Positions 17,340-26,372 are shown, numbered from the stretch's first letter. The stretch is 64,000 bases of DNA from Nonomuraea jiangxiensis (GCF_900099965.1 NZ_FNDJ01000004.1:1-64000), one strand, 5' to 3'. The notes: a model not told the origin generated them from the sequence alone. Numbers and translations are program-made.

Positions 17340-19112
17340 TCACCTCAAAGGTCGCCCCTCCTCCCGCCCACGTCGCTGGTCGAGGTGGCGATAGGCCAGG
17401 TCGATGCGGGCCTTGTGGCGGCCCGCGCCCCGGGCGGGCAGGCTCCACTGGCCGTCCACCTCCACCAGCCGCACCCCGGGGGACTCCAGCCAGCGCAGGA
17501 TGCACTCGGTCTCCTCGGCGCTGGCGGCGTGGACGGGACCGGGACCGGGGATGACAGCCTCGGCGGTGGCGGTCAGGGAGGCCACGAAGGGGGTCGGGTG
17601 GGTGCCCCTCCGCATGACCCCGGCCCCCGCGAGCCGGCCGTAGCGGACCACGTGGATGTCCCAGCCGCCGTCGAACGTCGGGCTGGCGGCCACCAGCTGC
17701 GGGATGCGCGTGATGGCGGTCAGCCGCTGCATGCGGGCCGCCGTGCGGACGAACGCGGCCAGCCGGTCACGATCGACGGAGGCCTCCTCGTAGCGCTGCT
17801 CGACCGACAGGCGCTCCATGCGGGCCGAGACGGCGCTGTAGACCATCGAGGCGTCGAGCGTCATCGCGCGCCGGGCGCTCTCCACGTGGACCGCGTATTC
17901 CTCCTGGCTCTCCCTGCCCTCGCACGGCGCGCCGCACCGGCCCATCTCGTGCAGCACGCAGGCCGCCCGCCGGGTGCGCAACGTGATCGGCTGGGTGCAC
18001 TGGCGCAGCGGGACCGCCTCGTGCAGCGCGATGCGGGCCTCGTCGGCCAGCCGGGCGTTGCCGAACGGGCCGAGGTAGGTGGCGCCGTCGTCCTTGAGCT
18101 CGCGGACGATCGACAGGCGCGGGAACGGCTCGACGGTGAGCTTGAGCCAGACGACCTTCTCGGGGAAGCGGGAACGGCGGTTGTAGCGGGGCTTGGCGCC
18201 GCCGATCAGGCGCAGCTCCCTGACCTCCGCCTCCAGGGCGGTCGAGCAGACGATGTGGCGCACCCGCTCGGCGATGCCGATCATCTCGCGGATGCGGGGG
18301 CGGGTCTCGGCGGCGGTGAAGTAGGAGCGCACCCGGTTGCGCAGGTTGGTGCTCTTGCCGATGTAGAGCACCTCGCCGCGCTCGTCCTCGAACAGGTAGA
18401 CCCCCGGCGCGTGCGGCACGGAGTCGGCCAGGTGGCGCTTGCGCTGCTGCTCCGGCGTGGGCGCGCGGACGAACGACTTGAGCTCCTCCAGCGTGTGCAC
18501 CTGGAACGAGCCGGCCCGCTCGATGAGCCCGTGCAGCACGTCGACGGTGGCCCTGGCGTCCTGCAGGGCGCGGTGGCACGGATCGACGGAGCTGCGGAAG
18601 AACCTCGCCAGCGTGGCGAGCTTGGCGTTGGGCGTCTCGTCGCGGGTCAGCACCCTGCGGGCCAGGTCGACGGTGTCGACGACCGGGTTGGCCGGCGGGG
18701 GATAGCCGTGGGCGGCGCAGGCCGCCTTGACGAAGCGGGTGTCGAAACCGGCGTTGTGGGCCACCAGGGTGGTGCCCCGGATGAACTCCAGGAAGCTCGG
18801 CAGCACCGCCTCGATCCGCGGCGCGGCCATCACCATGGCGTCGGTGATGCCGGTCAGCACGGAGATGAACGGCGGTATCGGCCCGCCGGGATCGACCAGC
18901 GTGGAGAACTCGCCGAGCACCTCGCCCGCCCGCACCTTGACCGCGCCGATCTCGGTGATCGCGTCGTCGGCGGGGGCGCCGCCGGTCGTCTCGAGGTCGA
19001 ACACGACGAACGTGACCTCGCTCAGCGGGGTGCCGAGCTCGTCGAGAGTGCCTTGAACCGGATCCACGAACCAAGACCATAGAGTCGGCGACCGACAGGA
19101 ACGAATCACCAT
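17340..19112 (-). CDS. DEDD exonuclease / UvrC-type GIY-YIG fusion protein
   Basis: A 590-residue two-part nuclease. The N-terminus is a DnaQ-type 3'-5' exonuclease with FDLETTG (about 39), HNAGFDTRF (about 118) and HRALQDARATVD (about 182). The middle holds a GIY-YIG domain (GVYLFEDERGEVLYIGKS, about 238), followed by a UvrC-like region with a Cys cluster (CVLHEMGRCGAPC, about 385). Family members are annotated as DEDD exonuclease domain proteins and presumed to act in DNA repair. The ATG at 19112 has AGGA nine bases upstream; a GTG at 19067 is an alternative. Confidence 0.9.
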   Translation of the reverse strand: MVIRSCRSPTLWSWFVDPVQGTLDELGTPLSEVTFVVFDLETTGGAPADDAITEIGAVKVRAGEVLGEFSTLVDPGGPIPPFISVLTGITDAMVMAAPRIEAVLPSFLEFIRGTTLVAHNAGFDTRFVKAACAAHGYPPPANPVVDTVDLARRVLTRDETPNAKLATLARFFRSSVDPCHRALQDARATVDVLHGLIERAGSFQVHTLEELKSFVRAPTPEQQRKRHLADSVPHAPGVYLFEDERGEVLYIGKSTNLRNRVRSYFTAAETRPRIREMIGIAERVRHIVCSTALEAEVRELRLIGGAKPRYNRRSRFPEKVVWLKLTVEPFPRLSIVRELKDDGATYLGPFGNARLADEARIALHEAVPLRQCTQPITLRTRRAACVLHEMGRCGAPCEGRESQEEYAVHVESARRAMTLDASMVYSAVSARMERLSVEQRYEEASVDRDRLAAFVRTAARMQRLTAITRIPQLVAASPTFDGGWDIHVVRYGRLAGAGVMRRGTHPTPFVASLTATAEAVIPGPGPVHAASAEETECILRWLESPGVRLVEVDGQWSLPARGAGRHKARIDLAYRHLDQRRGREEGRPLR

Positions 19113-19130
19113 CCGTCTTGATCCTTAGTT

Positions 19131-19136
19131 ACCCTT
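19131..19136 (+). promoter_or_regulatory. leaderless -10 hexamer for the first kinase
   Basis: TACCCT ends six bases before the ATG at 19143. This spacing puts the transcription start at or next to the start codon, and no ribosome site is present. Confidence 0.5.
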
Positions 19137-19142
19137 CCCTTT

Positions 19143-20648
19143 ATGTCCGCGGGAAGACTTGCCGGCCGCTACTCCCTGCTCCGCCCTCTGGGCGCCGGCG
19201 GCATGGGAAAGGTGTGGCTGGCCAGGGATGAGATGCTTGTTCGCGAAGTCGCGGTCAAGGAGCTCACGCTGGCCGAGGGCATGTCCCCGAAGGAGCGGGC
19301 CGACTCGGTGACCAGGGCCGTGCGCGAGGCGCAGGCCACGGCGCGCCTGCGCCACCCCGGCATCGTGGCCCTGCACGACGTCGTGGTCGAGAACGACCGG
19401 CCGTGGCTGGTCATGGAGCTGCTGCGGGGCCGCACGCTCGCCGAGACGGTGAGCCGGTTCGGACCCATGCCGGCGGAGCATGCCGCCCGGATCGGCGCCG
19501 ACGTGCTCGAGGCGCTGATGGCCGCGCACGCCCAGGGCATGCAGCACCGCGACGTCAAGCCGGGCAACGTGTTCCTGACCGAGAGCGGCCGGGTCGTGCT
19601 CACCGACTTCGGCATCGCCCGCCAGGAGGGCCAGGCCACGCTCACCGAGCAGGGGCTGATGATCGGCTCGCCCGGGTTCATCGCGCCGGAGCGGCTGGAG
19701 GGCCAGCCCGGCGGCCCGGCCAGCGACCTGTGGTCGCTCGGCGCCACCCTCTACGTCGCGCTGGCGGGCGTGCCCGCCTACGAGGGGTCGGCGGCCCAGC
19801 GGGTGCGCGACACGCTGACCCAGCCGCCCCCGGTCCCGCCGGGGCCGCTCGGGCCGCTGGTGACGGCCATGATGGCGCAGCACCCCGCCGCCCGCCCCGA
19901 TCCGCGCCAGATCGTCGCCGCCTTACGGCAGGTCGCCGCGGGCGGTCAGGCCCCGCGGCTGCCGGCCGGCCACGACACGACCGTGCCCGGCAAGGTCAGG
20001 CGGCGCGGCAGGCTCACGCTCTGGATCGCCGCCGTGGCGGTGCTCGTCGTCGCGGCCGGCGTGACGGGCTTCGTCGTGCTGGGCAACAACCCGACCGGCG
20101 GGACCCCGGCGGCCTTCACCGCGCCCATGGACGTGTGCACGCTGATGAACCCGGAGGACCTCGGCGGCCTGCTGCGCACCCAGCGGCCGCCCAAGGGGCA
20201 GCTGAGCGCCGACGAGAAGGGCCCCACGTGCGGCTGGCCGATCGCCGAGACCGGCGTCGGCGTGCAGGTGCAGAAGGACTCCGACACCGTCGACCCGTGG
20301 TCGATGACCCCGGCGTCGGCCCGTACGCTCTTCCAGAACCAGAAGCGCTTCTGGGACAAGTACGACGAGCTGCAGTGGTCCTGGCCCGAGATCGGGGTCA
20401 AGGAGCAGCTGAAGGTCGAGCGCACCCCGGTGCGCCAGGTCGGCGGCGTCGCGGAGGAGGCGTTCGCCTTCGAGCTCAAGGGCCCCACGGGCCGGGTGGT
20501 CGCGGCCTACGTCTACTACCGGCTGGCCAACCTGGTGGTGTCCGCCGAGTTCGCCACCACGGCCGACAGGCCGACCGACGAGGACATCAAGCAGTCGGCG
20601 CTGAGAGTGGCCCAGACGAGTGAGCGGATGTTGCGCGATGCCGGGTGA
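19143..20648 (+). CDS. membrane Ser/Thr protein kinase with sensor ectodomain
   Basis: A Hanks-type kinase of 501 residues. The glycine loop GAGGMG (about 17-22), Lys in VAVKEL (about 36), HRDVKPGN (about 135), DFGIA (about 156) and APERLEG are all intact, so it should be active. One transmembrane segment (about 291-313) leads to an ectodomain of about 180 residues with a Cys pair (CTLMN ... CGW) and a GGVAEEAF motif. This resembles DUF3558-type lipoprotein domains. The same arrangement recurs in the next two genes. The start has no ribosome site, consistent with a leaderless message. Confidence 0.93.
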   Translation: MSAGRLAGRYSLLRPLGAGGMGKVWLARDEMLVREVAVKELTLAEGMSPKERADSVTRAVREAQATARLRHPGIVALHDVVVENDRPWLVMELLRGRTLAETVSRFGPMPAEHAARIGADVLEALMAAHAQGMQHRDVKPGNVFLTESGRVVLTDFGIARQEGQATLTEQGLMIGSPGFIAPERLEGQPGGPASDLWSLGATLYVALAGVPAYEGSAAQRVRDTLTQPPPVPPGPLGPLVTAMMAQHPAARPDPRQIVAALRQVAAGGQAPRLPAGHDTTVPGKVRRRGRLTLWIAAVAVLVVAAGVTGFVVLGNNPTGGTPAAFTAPMDVCTLMNPEDLGGLLRTQRPPKGQLSADEKGPTCGWPIAETGVGVQVQKDSDTVDPWSMTPASARTLFQNQKRFWDKYDELQWSWPEIGVKEQLKVERTPVRQVGGVAEEAFAFELKGPTGRVVAAYVYYRLANLVVSAEFATTADRPTDEDIKQSALRVAQTSERMLRDAG

Positions 20649-22098
20649 CCTCTACCAGCTGGCGGGCCGCTACCGGCTGATCGAGCGCCTCGGGCAGGGC
20701 GGCGCGGGCACGGTGTGGCGGGCGATCGACGAGCTGCTCGACCGGCAGGTGGCGGTCAAGCAGGTACGCGTGCCCGAAGGGCTCAACCCCCACGAACGTG
20801 CGCAGTTCACCGACCGGGCCATCCACGAGGCCAGGTCCGCCGGCCGGCTCCGCGACCCCGCCATCGTGCTCGTGCACGACGTCGTCCTTGAGGGCGCCCA
20901 GCCGTGGATCATCATGGACCTGGTCACCGGCCGCTCGCTCGACAAGGTGATCAAGGAGCAGGGGCCGCTGCCCCCGGCGTTCGTGGCCGCGGTCGGCCTG
21001 CGCGTGCTGTCGGCGCTGGAGGTCGCGCACGCGCATGGCATGCTGCACCAGGACGTCAAGCCGGCCAACATCCTGCTCGATCACGACGGCTCGGCCATGC
21101 TGACCGACTTCGGCATCGCCGTCTCCATGGGCGGGCACGACGCGAGGTTCGCCGGCGGGGGATCGCTCGGCTACATGGCCCCCGAGCGGCTCAACGAGCA
21201 GCCCTCGGGACCGGAGTCCGACCTGTGGTCGCTGGGCGCCAGCCTCTACACGGCCGTGGAGGGCCGCGCGCCGTTCGAGCGGGACCTGCCCGCCGCGGTG
21301 GCGGCGGCGGTGCTGCTGCACGAGCCGCCGTTCCCGGCCAGGGCCGGCCGGGACCTCGGCGGCCTGCTGCTGGCCATGCTCGCCAAGCAGCCCGGTGCCC
21401 GCCCCACGGCGGCGCAGGTTCGCCAGGCGCTGGCCGCCATGACCGGCGGGGCCGGCCTGGCCGCCCACCAGGGCCGGGCGCCCCGGCGCCGCGGTCGCGG
21501 CCGGCTGCCGGCCGCCGCGCTCGCCGCCGTCCTGGCGGTGGGCGCGGGCGGCTGGTACGCCGCCGACGCGCTCAGCGCCGAGCCCTACCCGGGGACGTTC
21601 GTCCAGGCGCCCGACCCGTGCTCGCTCCTCAGCGACGCCCAGGCCGCCGAGCTGATGAAGGAGACCCCCGAACGCAGCCTCACCAGGCCGGGCGAGTGCC
21701 AGTGGCTGGTCCAGGGCACGGACCTGGCCCGCCGCCTCATCGTCCGAGCCTGGGCGGAGAAGCCCAGCGGCGACCTCGACGGCCCCGGGGTGGCGCAGCG
21801 GCGCTTCGCCAGCGAGCGGAGCAGCCGCAGCGCGTCGAAGGGCGAGGCCATGCGCGAGGCCCGCGGCCAGGTGCACGACGTCACGGGGGTCGGCGAGTCG
21901 GCGATCGTCCAGAACTCCTACCGCTTCTACCTCAACAGCACCGAAAGCGGCTCATCCGACAGCACGCTGCTCTTCCGGACGAGTAATCTGCTCTGCGAAG
22001 TGATCTGGCATCGCGAGGACGTGCCGGCCTCCGCCCCTTCGGACCAGAAGACGGCCGTCGCCGCCGGCCGGTTGGTCGCCGCGGCGTTGCCGAAGTGA
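20638..22098 (+). CDS. membrane Ser/Thr protein kinase, HQD variant
   Basis: A second Hanks-type kinase, 486 residues, overlapping the first by 11 bases and probably co-translated. The glycine loop GQGGAG, VAVKQ and DFGIA are present, but the catalytic loop reads HQDVKPAN (about 137): the Arg of HRD is Gln, so it is a non-RD kinase. One transmembrane segment (about 290-308) precedes an ectodomain with CSLLSDAQ ... CQW and GVGESAI, like its neighbours. Arg loss usually changes activation control rather than abolishing catalysis, because Asp and Lys remain. Confidence 0.92.
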   Translation: MPGDLYQLAGRYRLIERLGQGGAGTVWRAIDELLDRQVAVKQVRVPEGLNPHERAQFTDRAIHEARSAGRLRDPAIVLVHDVVLEGAQPWIIMDLVTGRSLDKVIKEQGPLPPAFVAAVGLRVLSALEVAHAHGMLHQDVKPANILLDHDGSAMLTDFGIAVSMGGHDARFAGGGSLGYMAPERLNEQPSGPESDLWSLGASLYTAVEGRAPFERDLPAAVAAAVLLHEPPFPARAGRDLGGLLLAMLAKQPGARPTAAQVRQALAAMTGGAGLAAHQGRAPRRRGRGRLPAAALAAVLAVGAGGWYAADALSAEPYPGTFVQAPDPCSLLSDAQAAELMKETPERSLTRPGECQWLVQGTDLARRLIVRAWAEKPSGDLDGPGVAQRRFASERSSRSASKGEAMREARGQVHDVTGVGESAIVQNSYRFYLNSTESGSSDSTLLFRTSNLLCEVIWHREDVPASAPSDQKTAVAAGRLVAAALPK

Positions 22099-22177
22099 TC
22101 GTCGCGGGGTGCAAGCGCCTTGCAAGCGATGTCACTAGCATCCTTCCCCGCAAGTCAGGGCAACCCCAGGAGTCTCC

Positions 22178-23782
22178 GTGAATCCCGGTAGCGAGTACCA
22201 GCCGCCTCCCACCCCCCACCAGGTGCCGGGCGGGCGGTTCGAGCCACCGATCGGGCCACCGGCCATGCCACCCGGCCGGCCGCCCGGCATGCCGCCGACC
22301 CCGCCGCCCACCCCGCCGCCCACCCCGCCGCCCACCATGCCGCAGATGCCGCCGCCCTGGCCGCCCCAGCCGCCCCCGCGGCCGGCCTGGCTGCTGCCCA
22401 CGCTGGCCGCCGCCCTGGTCGTGCTGGTCGCGGCGGGCGGCGTCGGCGCCTTCGTCGTCTACGACAACATGTCCCGCGGGACGGCGGTCGCGCAGCGGCC
22501 CGAGACGTCGAGGCCCGCGCCCGCCGCCGCCAAGGCCCCCGACGTGTGCGCCATGCTGCCCCGGGACCAGGTCGACCGGCTCGTGCCCGACGCGACCGTG
22601 AGCCGCTCCTCCAGGGACGACGGCGAGTACACCGTCACCTTCACCTGCAACTGGCAGAACCAGCGCATCTCGTTCGGCGAGTACTGGCGCTCCAGGGAGG
22701 TCGACGTCAGGGTCGAGCAGTGGAGGGGCGAGGGGGTCAAGACCGGCCGGTCCATGGCCCAGAACTCGTACGAGGTGGACTACCGCGGCGGCCAGTACGG
22801 CGCCACCGCCACGCCGTCGATGGAGCCGGACGAGAAACAGTACGTCTCCCCCGTCAAGGACATCCCGGGTGTGGGCGACAGCGCGTTCGCGCAGTACACG
22901 TGGAGACGCGACGGGAAGCTGTTGTGGTATTCCTTCGGCCAGGCGTTCGCCCGGGTCGGCGACATGACGATCAAGATCAAATATCAGGCGGGCCAGCAGC
23001 GCAAGGACGCCGAGATCCTGTCCAACGAGACCACGCAGTCCGTCACCGAGGCGAACGCCATCCGTGAGGTCTCCGCCCTGGCCGGCTATTTCGCCAAGGG
23101 GGTGGCCGCCTGGCAGGCCGAGAACCCCGGCGTGCTGGCCCAGCCGGAGACGTCGCGGGCCACGGTCACGCCGACCGTCCAGGCGACGCCCACGCCGACG
23201 GTCCTGGCCGCGTTCCCGGGCGACTGCGTGGCCGTGGGGGAGACGGCCACCCGGCTCGTGCCCGAGCCGACCACCCGCGCGCGGGGCAGCGAGGTCGGCG
23301 GCGACAACCAGACCGAGTGCCGCTGGCTCAACCGGGAGCTGCCCGGCGGGCCGGGCATGACGAAGATCCGCAGCGCTCTGATCACCGTTCACCGCTTCAC
23401 CAACCGGGCGGGCGACGCCGACGAGCCCGCGGCCAAGTCGTACTACGTCAGCGAGAACGGCGGCGCCAAGTCCACCGAGAGCTCCTCGATCGGCGGCATC
23501 ACCTGGGGCAAGCTGATCGACGTGGAGGGGCTGGGCGACCAGGCGTACCGGCAGTTCGTGCAGACCAGGCGTGGTGAGGTCTCCGCGTCCAGCGCCTCGG
23601 TGATCATGCGCAGGGGGCCGGTCGTCATCAGGGTCGACTACTCCGGCCACCAGCGGCCGGAGGATGAGCCGACCAACTCGCCCAAGGTCGAGTTCATGAC
23701 CGAGAAGGAAGCGATGGCCGGCGCGCTCAACCTGGCCAGGGCGTACCTGGCGGCGCTGGACAAGCAGCCGGTGGGCAGCTGA
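22178..23782 (+). CDS. proline-rich single-pass membrane protein with two kinase-type ectodomains
   Basis: A 534-residue protein. Residues 1-72 are a cytoplasmic Pro-rich tail with TPPP repeats (12-bp DNA units at about 22290-22340). One transmembrane segment (about 73-95) follows, then two tandem extracytoplasmic domains. Both repeat the pattern seen in the two kinases upstream: CAMLPRDQ ... CNW with GVGDSAF, and CVAVGETA ... CRW with GLGDQAY. There is no kinase domain. It could be a co-receptor or decoy for the same ligand. The GTG has AGGAG nearby, and a TAGCAT hexamer lies at about 22136. Confidence 0.8.
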   Translation: MNPGSEYQPPPTPHQVPGGRFEPPIGPPAMPPGRPPGMPPTPPPTPPPTPPPTMPQMPPPWPPQPPPRPAWLLPTLAAALVVLVAAGGVGAFVVYDNMSRGTAVAQRPETSRPAPAAAKAPDVCAMLPRDQVDRLVPDATVSRSSRDDGEYTVTFTCNWQNQRISFGEYWRSREVDVRVEQWRGEGVKTGRSMAQNSYEVDYRGGQYGATATPSMEPDEKQYVSPVKDIPGVGDSAFAQYTWRRDGKLLWYSFGQAFARVGDMTIKIKYQAGQQRKDAEILSNETTQSVTEANAIREVSALAGYFAKGVAAWQAENPGVLAQPETSRATVTPTVQATPTPTVLAAFPGDCVAVGETATRLVPEPTTRARGSEVGGDNQTECRWLNRELPGGPGMTKIRSALITVHRFTNRAGDADEPAAKSYYVSENGGAKSTESSSIGGITWGKLIDVEGLGDQAYRQFVQTRRGEVSASSASVIMRRGPVVIRVDYSGHQRPEDEPTNSPKVEFMTEKEAMAGALNLARAYLAALDKQPVGS

Positions 23783-23938
23783 GGCGGGACGCGGACCGGC
23801 GCCCCTGACTGGCGATCCGCAACCTGGTTAATGAGGCTGCAACCGGGTTGCAAGTGTGACAAATACGGTTATCTCTGCAAGCACTTGAGCCGCGAGATCG
23901 TGTTTGTCCAGTACAGGGGCATGGGCAAGCCGTACGGA

Positions 23939-25534
23939 TCACGCGGCTCTTTGCTTTTGCCGGACCAGGAAGGGCTCCAGCAGGCCGGGTACGGCGTGCG
24001 CGGCCAGCTCCAGTCCTTCACCGTGGCCCACGTCCACCACGTCATAGTGGCCCTTGCCGGCGGCGGTGGTGGCCGAGACGGTGAGCAGCCCGGAACGCCG
24101 CTGGAAGTACGACTCCGTGACCGTCCAGCCGGAGATGCCCCTGCGGTCGAGCGCTATCGTGCGCCGCACCAGCGCGCCGCTCCTGGAGATCAGGTGCCGC
24201 TCGCCCAGCGCGTGGCCGAGACTCCTGGCACTCGACACGGCGAGCCGGAGCCCGGCCACCAGGGCCAGCGCGGGCGCCAGCCACACCCAGGCGCGCCACG
24301 GCCACGGCAGCAGCCAGGTGGCCGTGCCCGCACCCGCGGCCAGCACCGCCGCCGTCACGACCGCCCGCACGAAGCGCCTGCGCCGCGCAGCGGCCGGATG
24401 CGTGAGCAGCACGGATTCGCCCAGCATGGAACCGGCAGGGTTGGAGTCGCCAGGTGCGGAGTCGCCAGGTGTGGAGTCGCCCGGGGCGGGGGAGTGCGTG
24501 CCCGCGATGTCGGCGGCGAGGCGCCCGGCCAGGGCGCGGGGGAGCGGCGGGGTGAGGGCGGCCACGTCCTCGGTCTCGTGCTCGGCGGCCTTGCCCAGCC
24601 CGGTGGCGATGGTCTTGACGCGGGCCCCGCCCGCCAGCCGCAGCAGCAGCGGCTCGCTGACCTCCACCCCGCGCAGCCGGCGCTCCTCCAGCGTCAATGA
24701 GCGGGTGGTCAGCAGGCCGCGGCGCAGCCGGAGGCGGCCGGGCTCGCGTTCCAGGCGGTAGCGGCCCCACGACTCGGCGAACAGCAGCCCGGCGCCGAGC
24801 GTGCCGACGACAATGTTCACCACCACCAGCAGCGGCACCGCGACCAGCGGCTGCGTCGTCACCCAGTCCCACAGGTCGGTGACCATCCGCCCGGCGAACC
24901 CCTTGAGCCCGAGCGGGCTGAGCACCTTGTAGAGCCCGGCGAGCGCCAGCGCCGTCCCGGTGAACGTCCACACCGACAGGGGCGCGTACCTGATCCACGA
25001 CCAGCGCAGCTCCGCCAGCGTCCCGTCCCGCCCCGCGGGCTCGGCGTCCTGGAGCAGCAGCGTGCGGCGCAGCGTCTCGGCCTCGTGCCTGGTCAGCCCG
25101 TCGAGGACGAGCTCGGTCCCGTCGCCGGCGTGCTCGCCGGTGCCCACCTTGGCCACGGCCAACCGGAACACCCGCAGCACCGGATCGGCCCGCAGGTCCA
25201 CACTGCGCACCCGTTCGCGCGGGATCGAGCGGTGCTGGCGGACGGTGATGCCCGAGCGCAGTTCGAGGCGTTCGGGGGTGAGCCGCCACCGGGTCGTACG
25301 GAGCTTGGCCGCGGTGTAACCGACCACCGCGGCGACGACCAGCACCGTGGCCCCCGCGCAGGCGGCCACGACGGCGCCGGCCGGCCAGTCGAGCCCCGTC
25401 AGGACGCGCACCAGCGCGATCACCGCGCCCACCGCGACCGGCACCGACTTGACCCCGTCGGCCCACAGACGCCGCCGGGACAGCGGCATCCAGACGGACA
25501 CGTCCTGCGTCAGCCGCGCGGCCGGGCCGTTCAC
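23939..25534 (-). CDS. YdbT-type membrane protein with bacterial PH domains
   Basis: A 531-residue membrane protein with three bPH2 (DUF304-type) domains separated by pairs of transmembrane helices, matching Bacillus YdbT. Examples are TTRWRLTPERLELRSG (about 90) and ERRLRGVEVSEP. The GTG at 25534 overlaps the stop of the next PH gene (GTGA); the much longer open frame upstream is antisense-like read-through. Between two domains lies a PGDS-type repeat from a 15-bp tandem array. YdbS/YdbT proteins have been linked to resistance to antimicrobial compounds; the role here is unproven. Confidence 0.85.
   Translation of the reverse strand: MNGPAARLTQDVSVWMPLSRRRLWADGVKSVPVAVGAVIALVRVLTGLDWPAGAVVAACAGATVLVVAAVVGYTAAKLRTTRWRLTPERLELRSGITVRQHRSIPRERVRSVDLRADPVLRVFRLAVAKVGTGEHAGDGTELVLDGLTRHEAETLRRTLLLQDAEPAGRDGTLAELRWSWIRYAPLSVWTFTGTALALAGLYKVLSPLGLKGFAGRMVTDLWDWVTTQPLVAVPLLVVVNIVVGTLGAGLLFAESWGRYRLEREPGRLRLRRGLLTTRSLTLEERRLRGVEVSEPLLLRLAGGARVKTIATGLGKAAEHETEDVAALTPPLPRALAGRLAADIAGTHSPAPGDSTPGDSAPGDSNPAGSMLGESVLLTHPAAARRRRFVRAVVTAAVLAAGAGTATWLLPWPWRAWVWLAPALALVAGLRLAVSSARSLGHALGERHLISRSGALVRRTIALDRRGISGWTVTESYFQRRSGLLTVSATTAAGKGHYDVVDVGHGEGLELAAHAVPGLLEPFLVRQKQRAA
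24443..24487 (-). repeat. 15-bp tandem repeat inside the YdbT-type gene
   Basis: Three consecutive 15-bp units (GGAGTCGCCAGGTGC and variants) begin at 24443, 24458 and 24473. On the coding strand they encode repeated PGDS-like pentapeptides in a linker between PH domains. The period is the same as in the array at the window start. Confidence 0.85.
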
Positions 25535-26025
25535 GTCGCGTCCCCGGGGGTCGCGTGGGTGATGGCGATCAGTCGTTCGGCCAGCTCGGCGGCCACCTCG
25601 TGGTCCAGCGCCTCGATCTTGACCGCCCCGGCGGACGAGGCCGTGGTGACCGTGACGGCCGCCAGCCCGAACAGCCGCTGCACCGGACCGCGCGCGGTGT
25701 CGACCCGCTGGATCCGCGACATCGGCGCCACCTGCCAGGTGTGCGTCAGAATTCCCTTGCGCGTGTAGACCGCCTGGTCCGTGACCTCCCACCGCTCCAC
25801 CCGGTAGGACGCCCGCGGCGCCACCAGCGCCACCGCGAGGCAGCCCACGGCGAACACCACCACCACCGCCCCGAGCCAGACCGGCCGCTCGGTGAGGGTC
25901 CAGTACGCCGCCACCGCCGCGGCGGCCACCGGAACCATGAGGATGAGCCACTGCACCGTCCACCACGCGACCGCCCGGGGATCGGCCTGGTGACGCGGCG
26001 GGCGCAGCGTCGTCGTCGCTCTCAC
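25531..26025 (-). CDS. YdbS-type membrane protein with one bacterial PH domain
   Basis: A 164-residue protein with two transmembrane helices (about 22-42 and 50-70) and one bPH2 domain (YRVERWEVTDQAVYTRKGIL through VTVTTASSAG). It pairs with the YdbT-type gene, overlapping it by GTGA, and itself starts in a GTGA overlap with the small membrane gene upstream. The two PH proteins probably form one membrane complex. Confidence 0.88.
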   Translation of the reverse strand: MRATTTLRPPRHQADPRAVAWWTVQWLILMVPVAAAAVAAYWTLTERPVWLGAVVVVFAVGCLAVALVAPRASYRVERWEVTDQAVYTRKGILTHTWQVAPMSRIQRVDTARGPVQRLFGLAAVTVTTASSAGAVKIEALDHEVAAELAERLIAITHATPGDAT

Positions 26026-26321
26026 GTCCCGTCCTCCGCCTTCTTCGCCGAGCCGGCCAGGGACTCGGCCACCGCCAGCAGGACGAACCCCAGCACGCCG
26101 ATCACGATCGAGGCGAAAACCTCATATCCCTTCAGGAAGGGCACCTGGTTGACCACCAGCAGGTCGTGCGCCCACGTCCACCATCCGAACAGGGTGTTCA
26201 GCAGGCCGCCCACCCCCTGCATGAGGAGCAGCCAGCCGAACACCTCCAGCACCGGTTTCATGGACATCAGCGTCGTGCCCGCGAGCCGCCGCCGGCGTCG
26301 GCCATAGGTCTCGCGCGCCAC
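26022..26321 (-). CDS. small three-helix membrane protein
   Basis: A 99-residue hydrophobic protein of no recognised family. A basic N-terminus (GRRRRR) is followed by three predicted helices (about 25-45, 50-62 and 65-90). It overlaps the YdbS-type gene by four bases and is its likely partner. The GTG at 26321 has no clear ribosome site; a start at 26267 (MSMKPVLEV) is equally possible. Confidence 0.6.
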   Translation of the reverse strand: MARETYGRRRRRLAGTTLMSMKPVLEVFGWLLLMQGVGGLLNTLFGWWTWAHDLLVVNQVPFLKGYEVFASIVIGVLGFVLLAVAESLAGSAKKAEDGT

Positions 26322-26358
26322 CGACTTTGGTCGCTGTCGCGCGGCCCCCGAGAGGCCC

Positions 26359-26364
26359 TACGCT
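26359..26364 (+). promoter_or_regulatory. leaderless -10 hexamer for the histidine kinase
   Basis: TACGCT ends eight bases before the GTG at 26373. This spacing supports that GTG rather than the one at 26367 and implies a leaderless message. Confidence 0.5.
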
Positions 26365-26372
26365 CGGTGAGC

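Noticed and set aside
23831-24700. Plus-strand frame beginning with a Cys/Lys-rich segment
   Set aside because: The first 30 codons look less GC-biased and tempting, but the rest is antisense to the PH-domain gene and no ribosome site is present.
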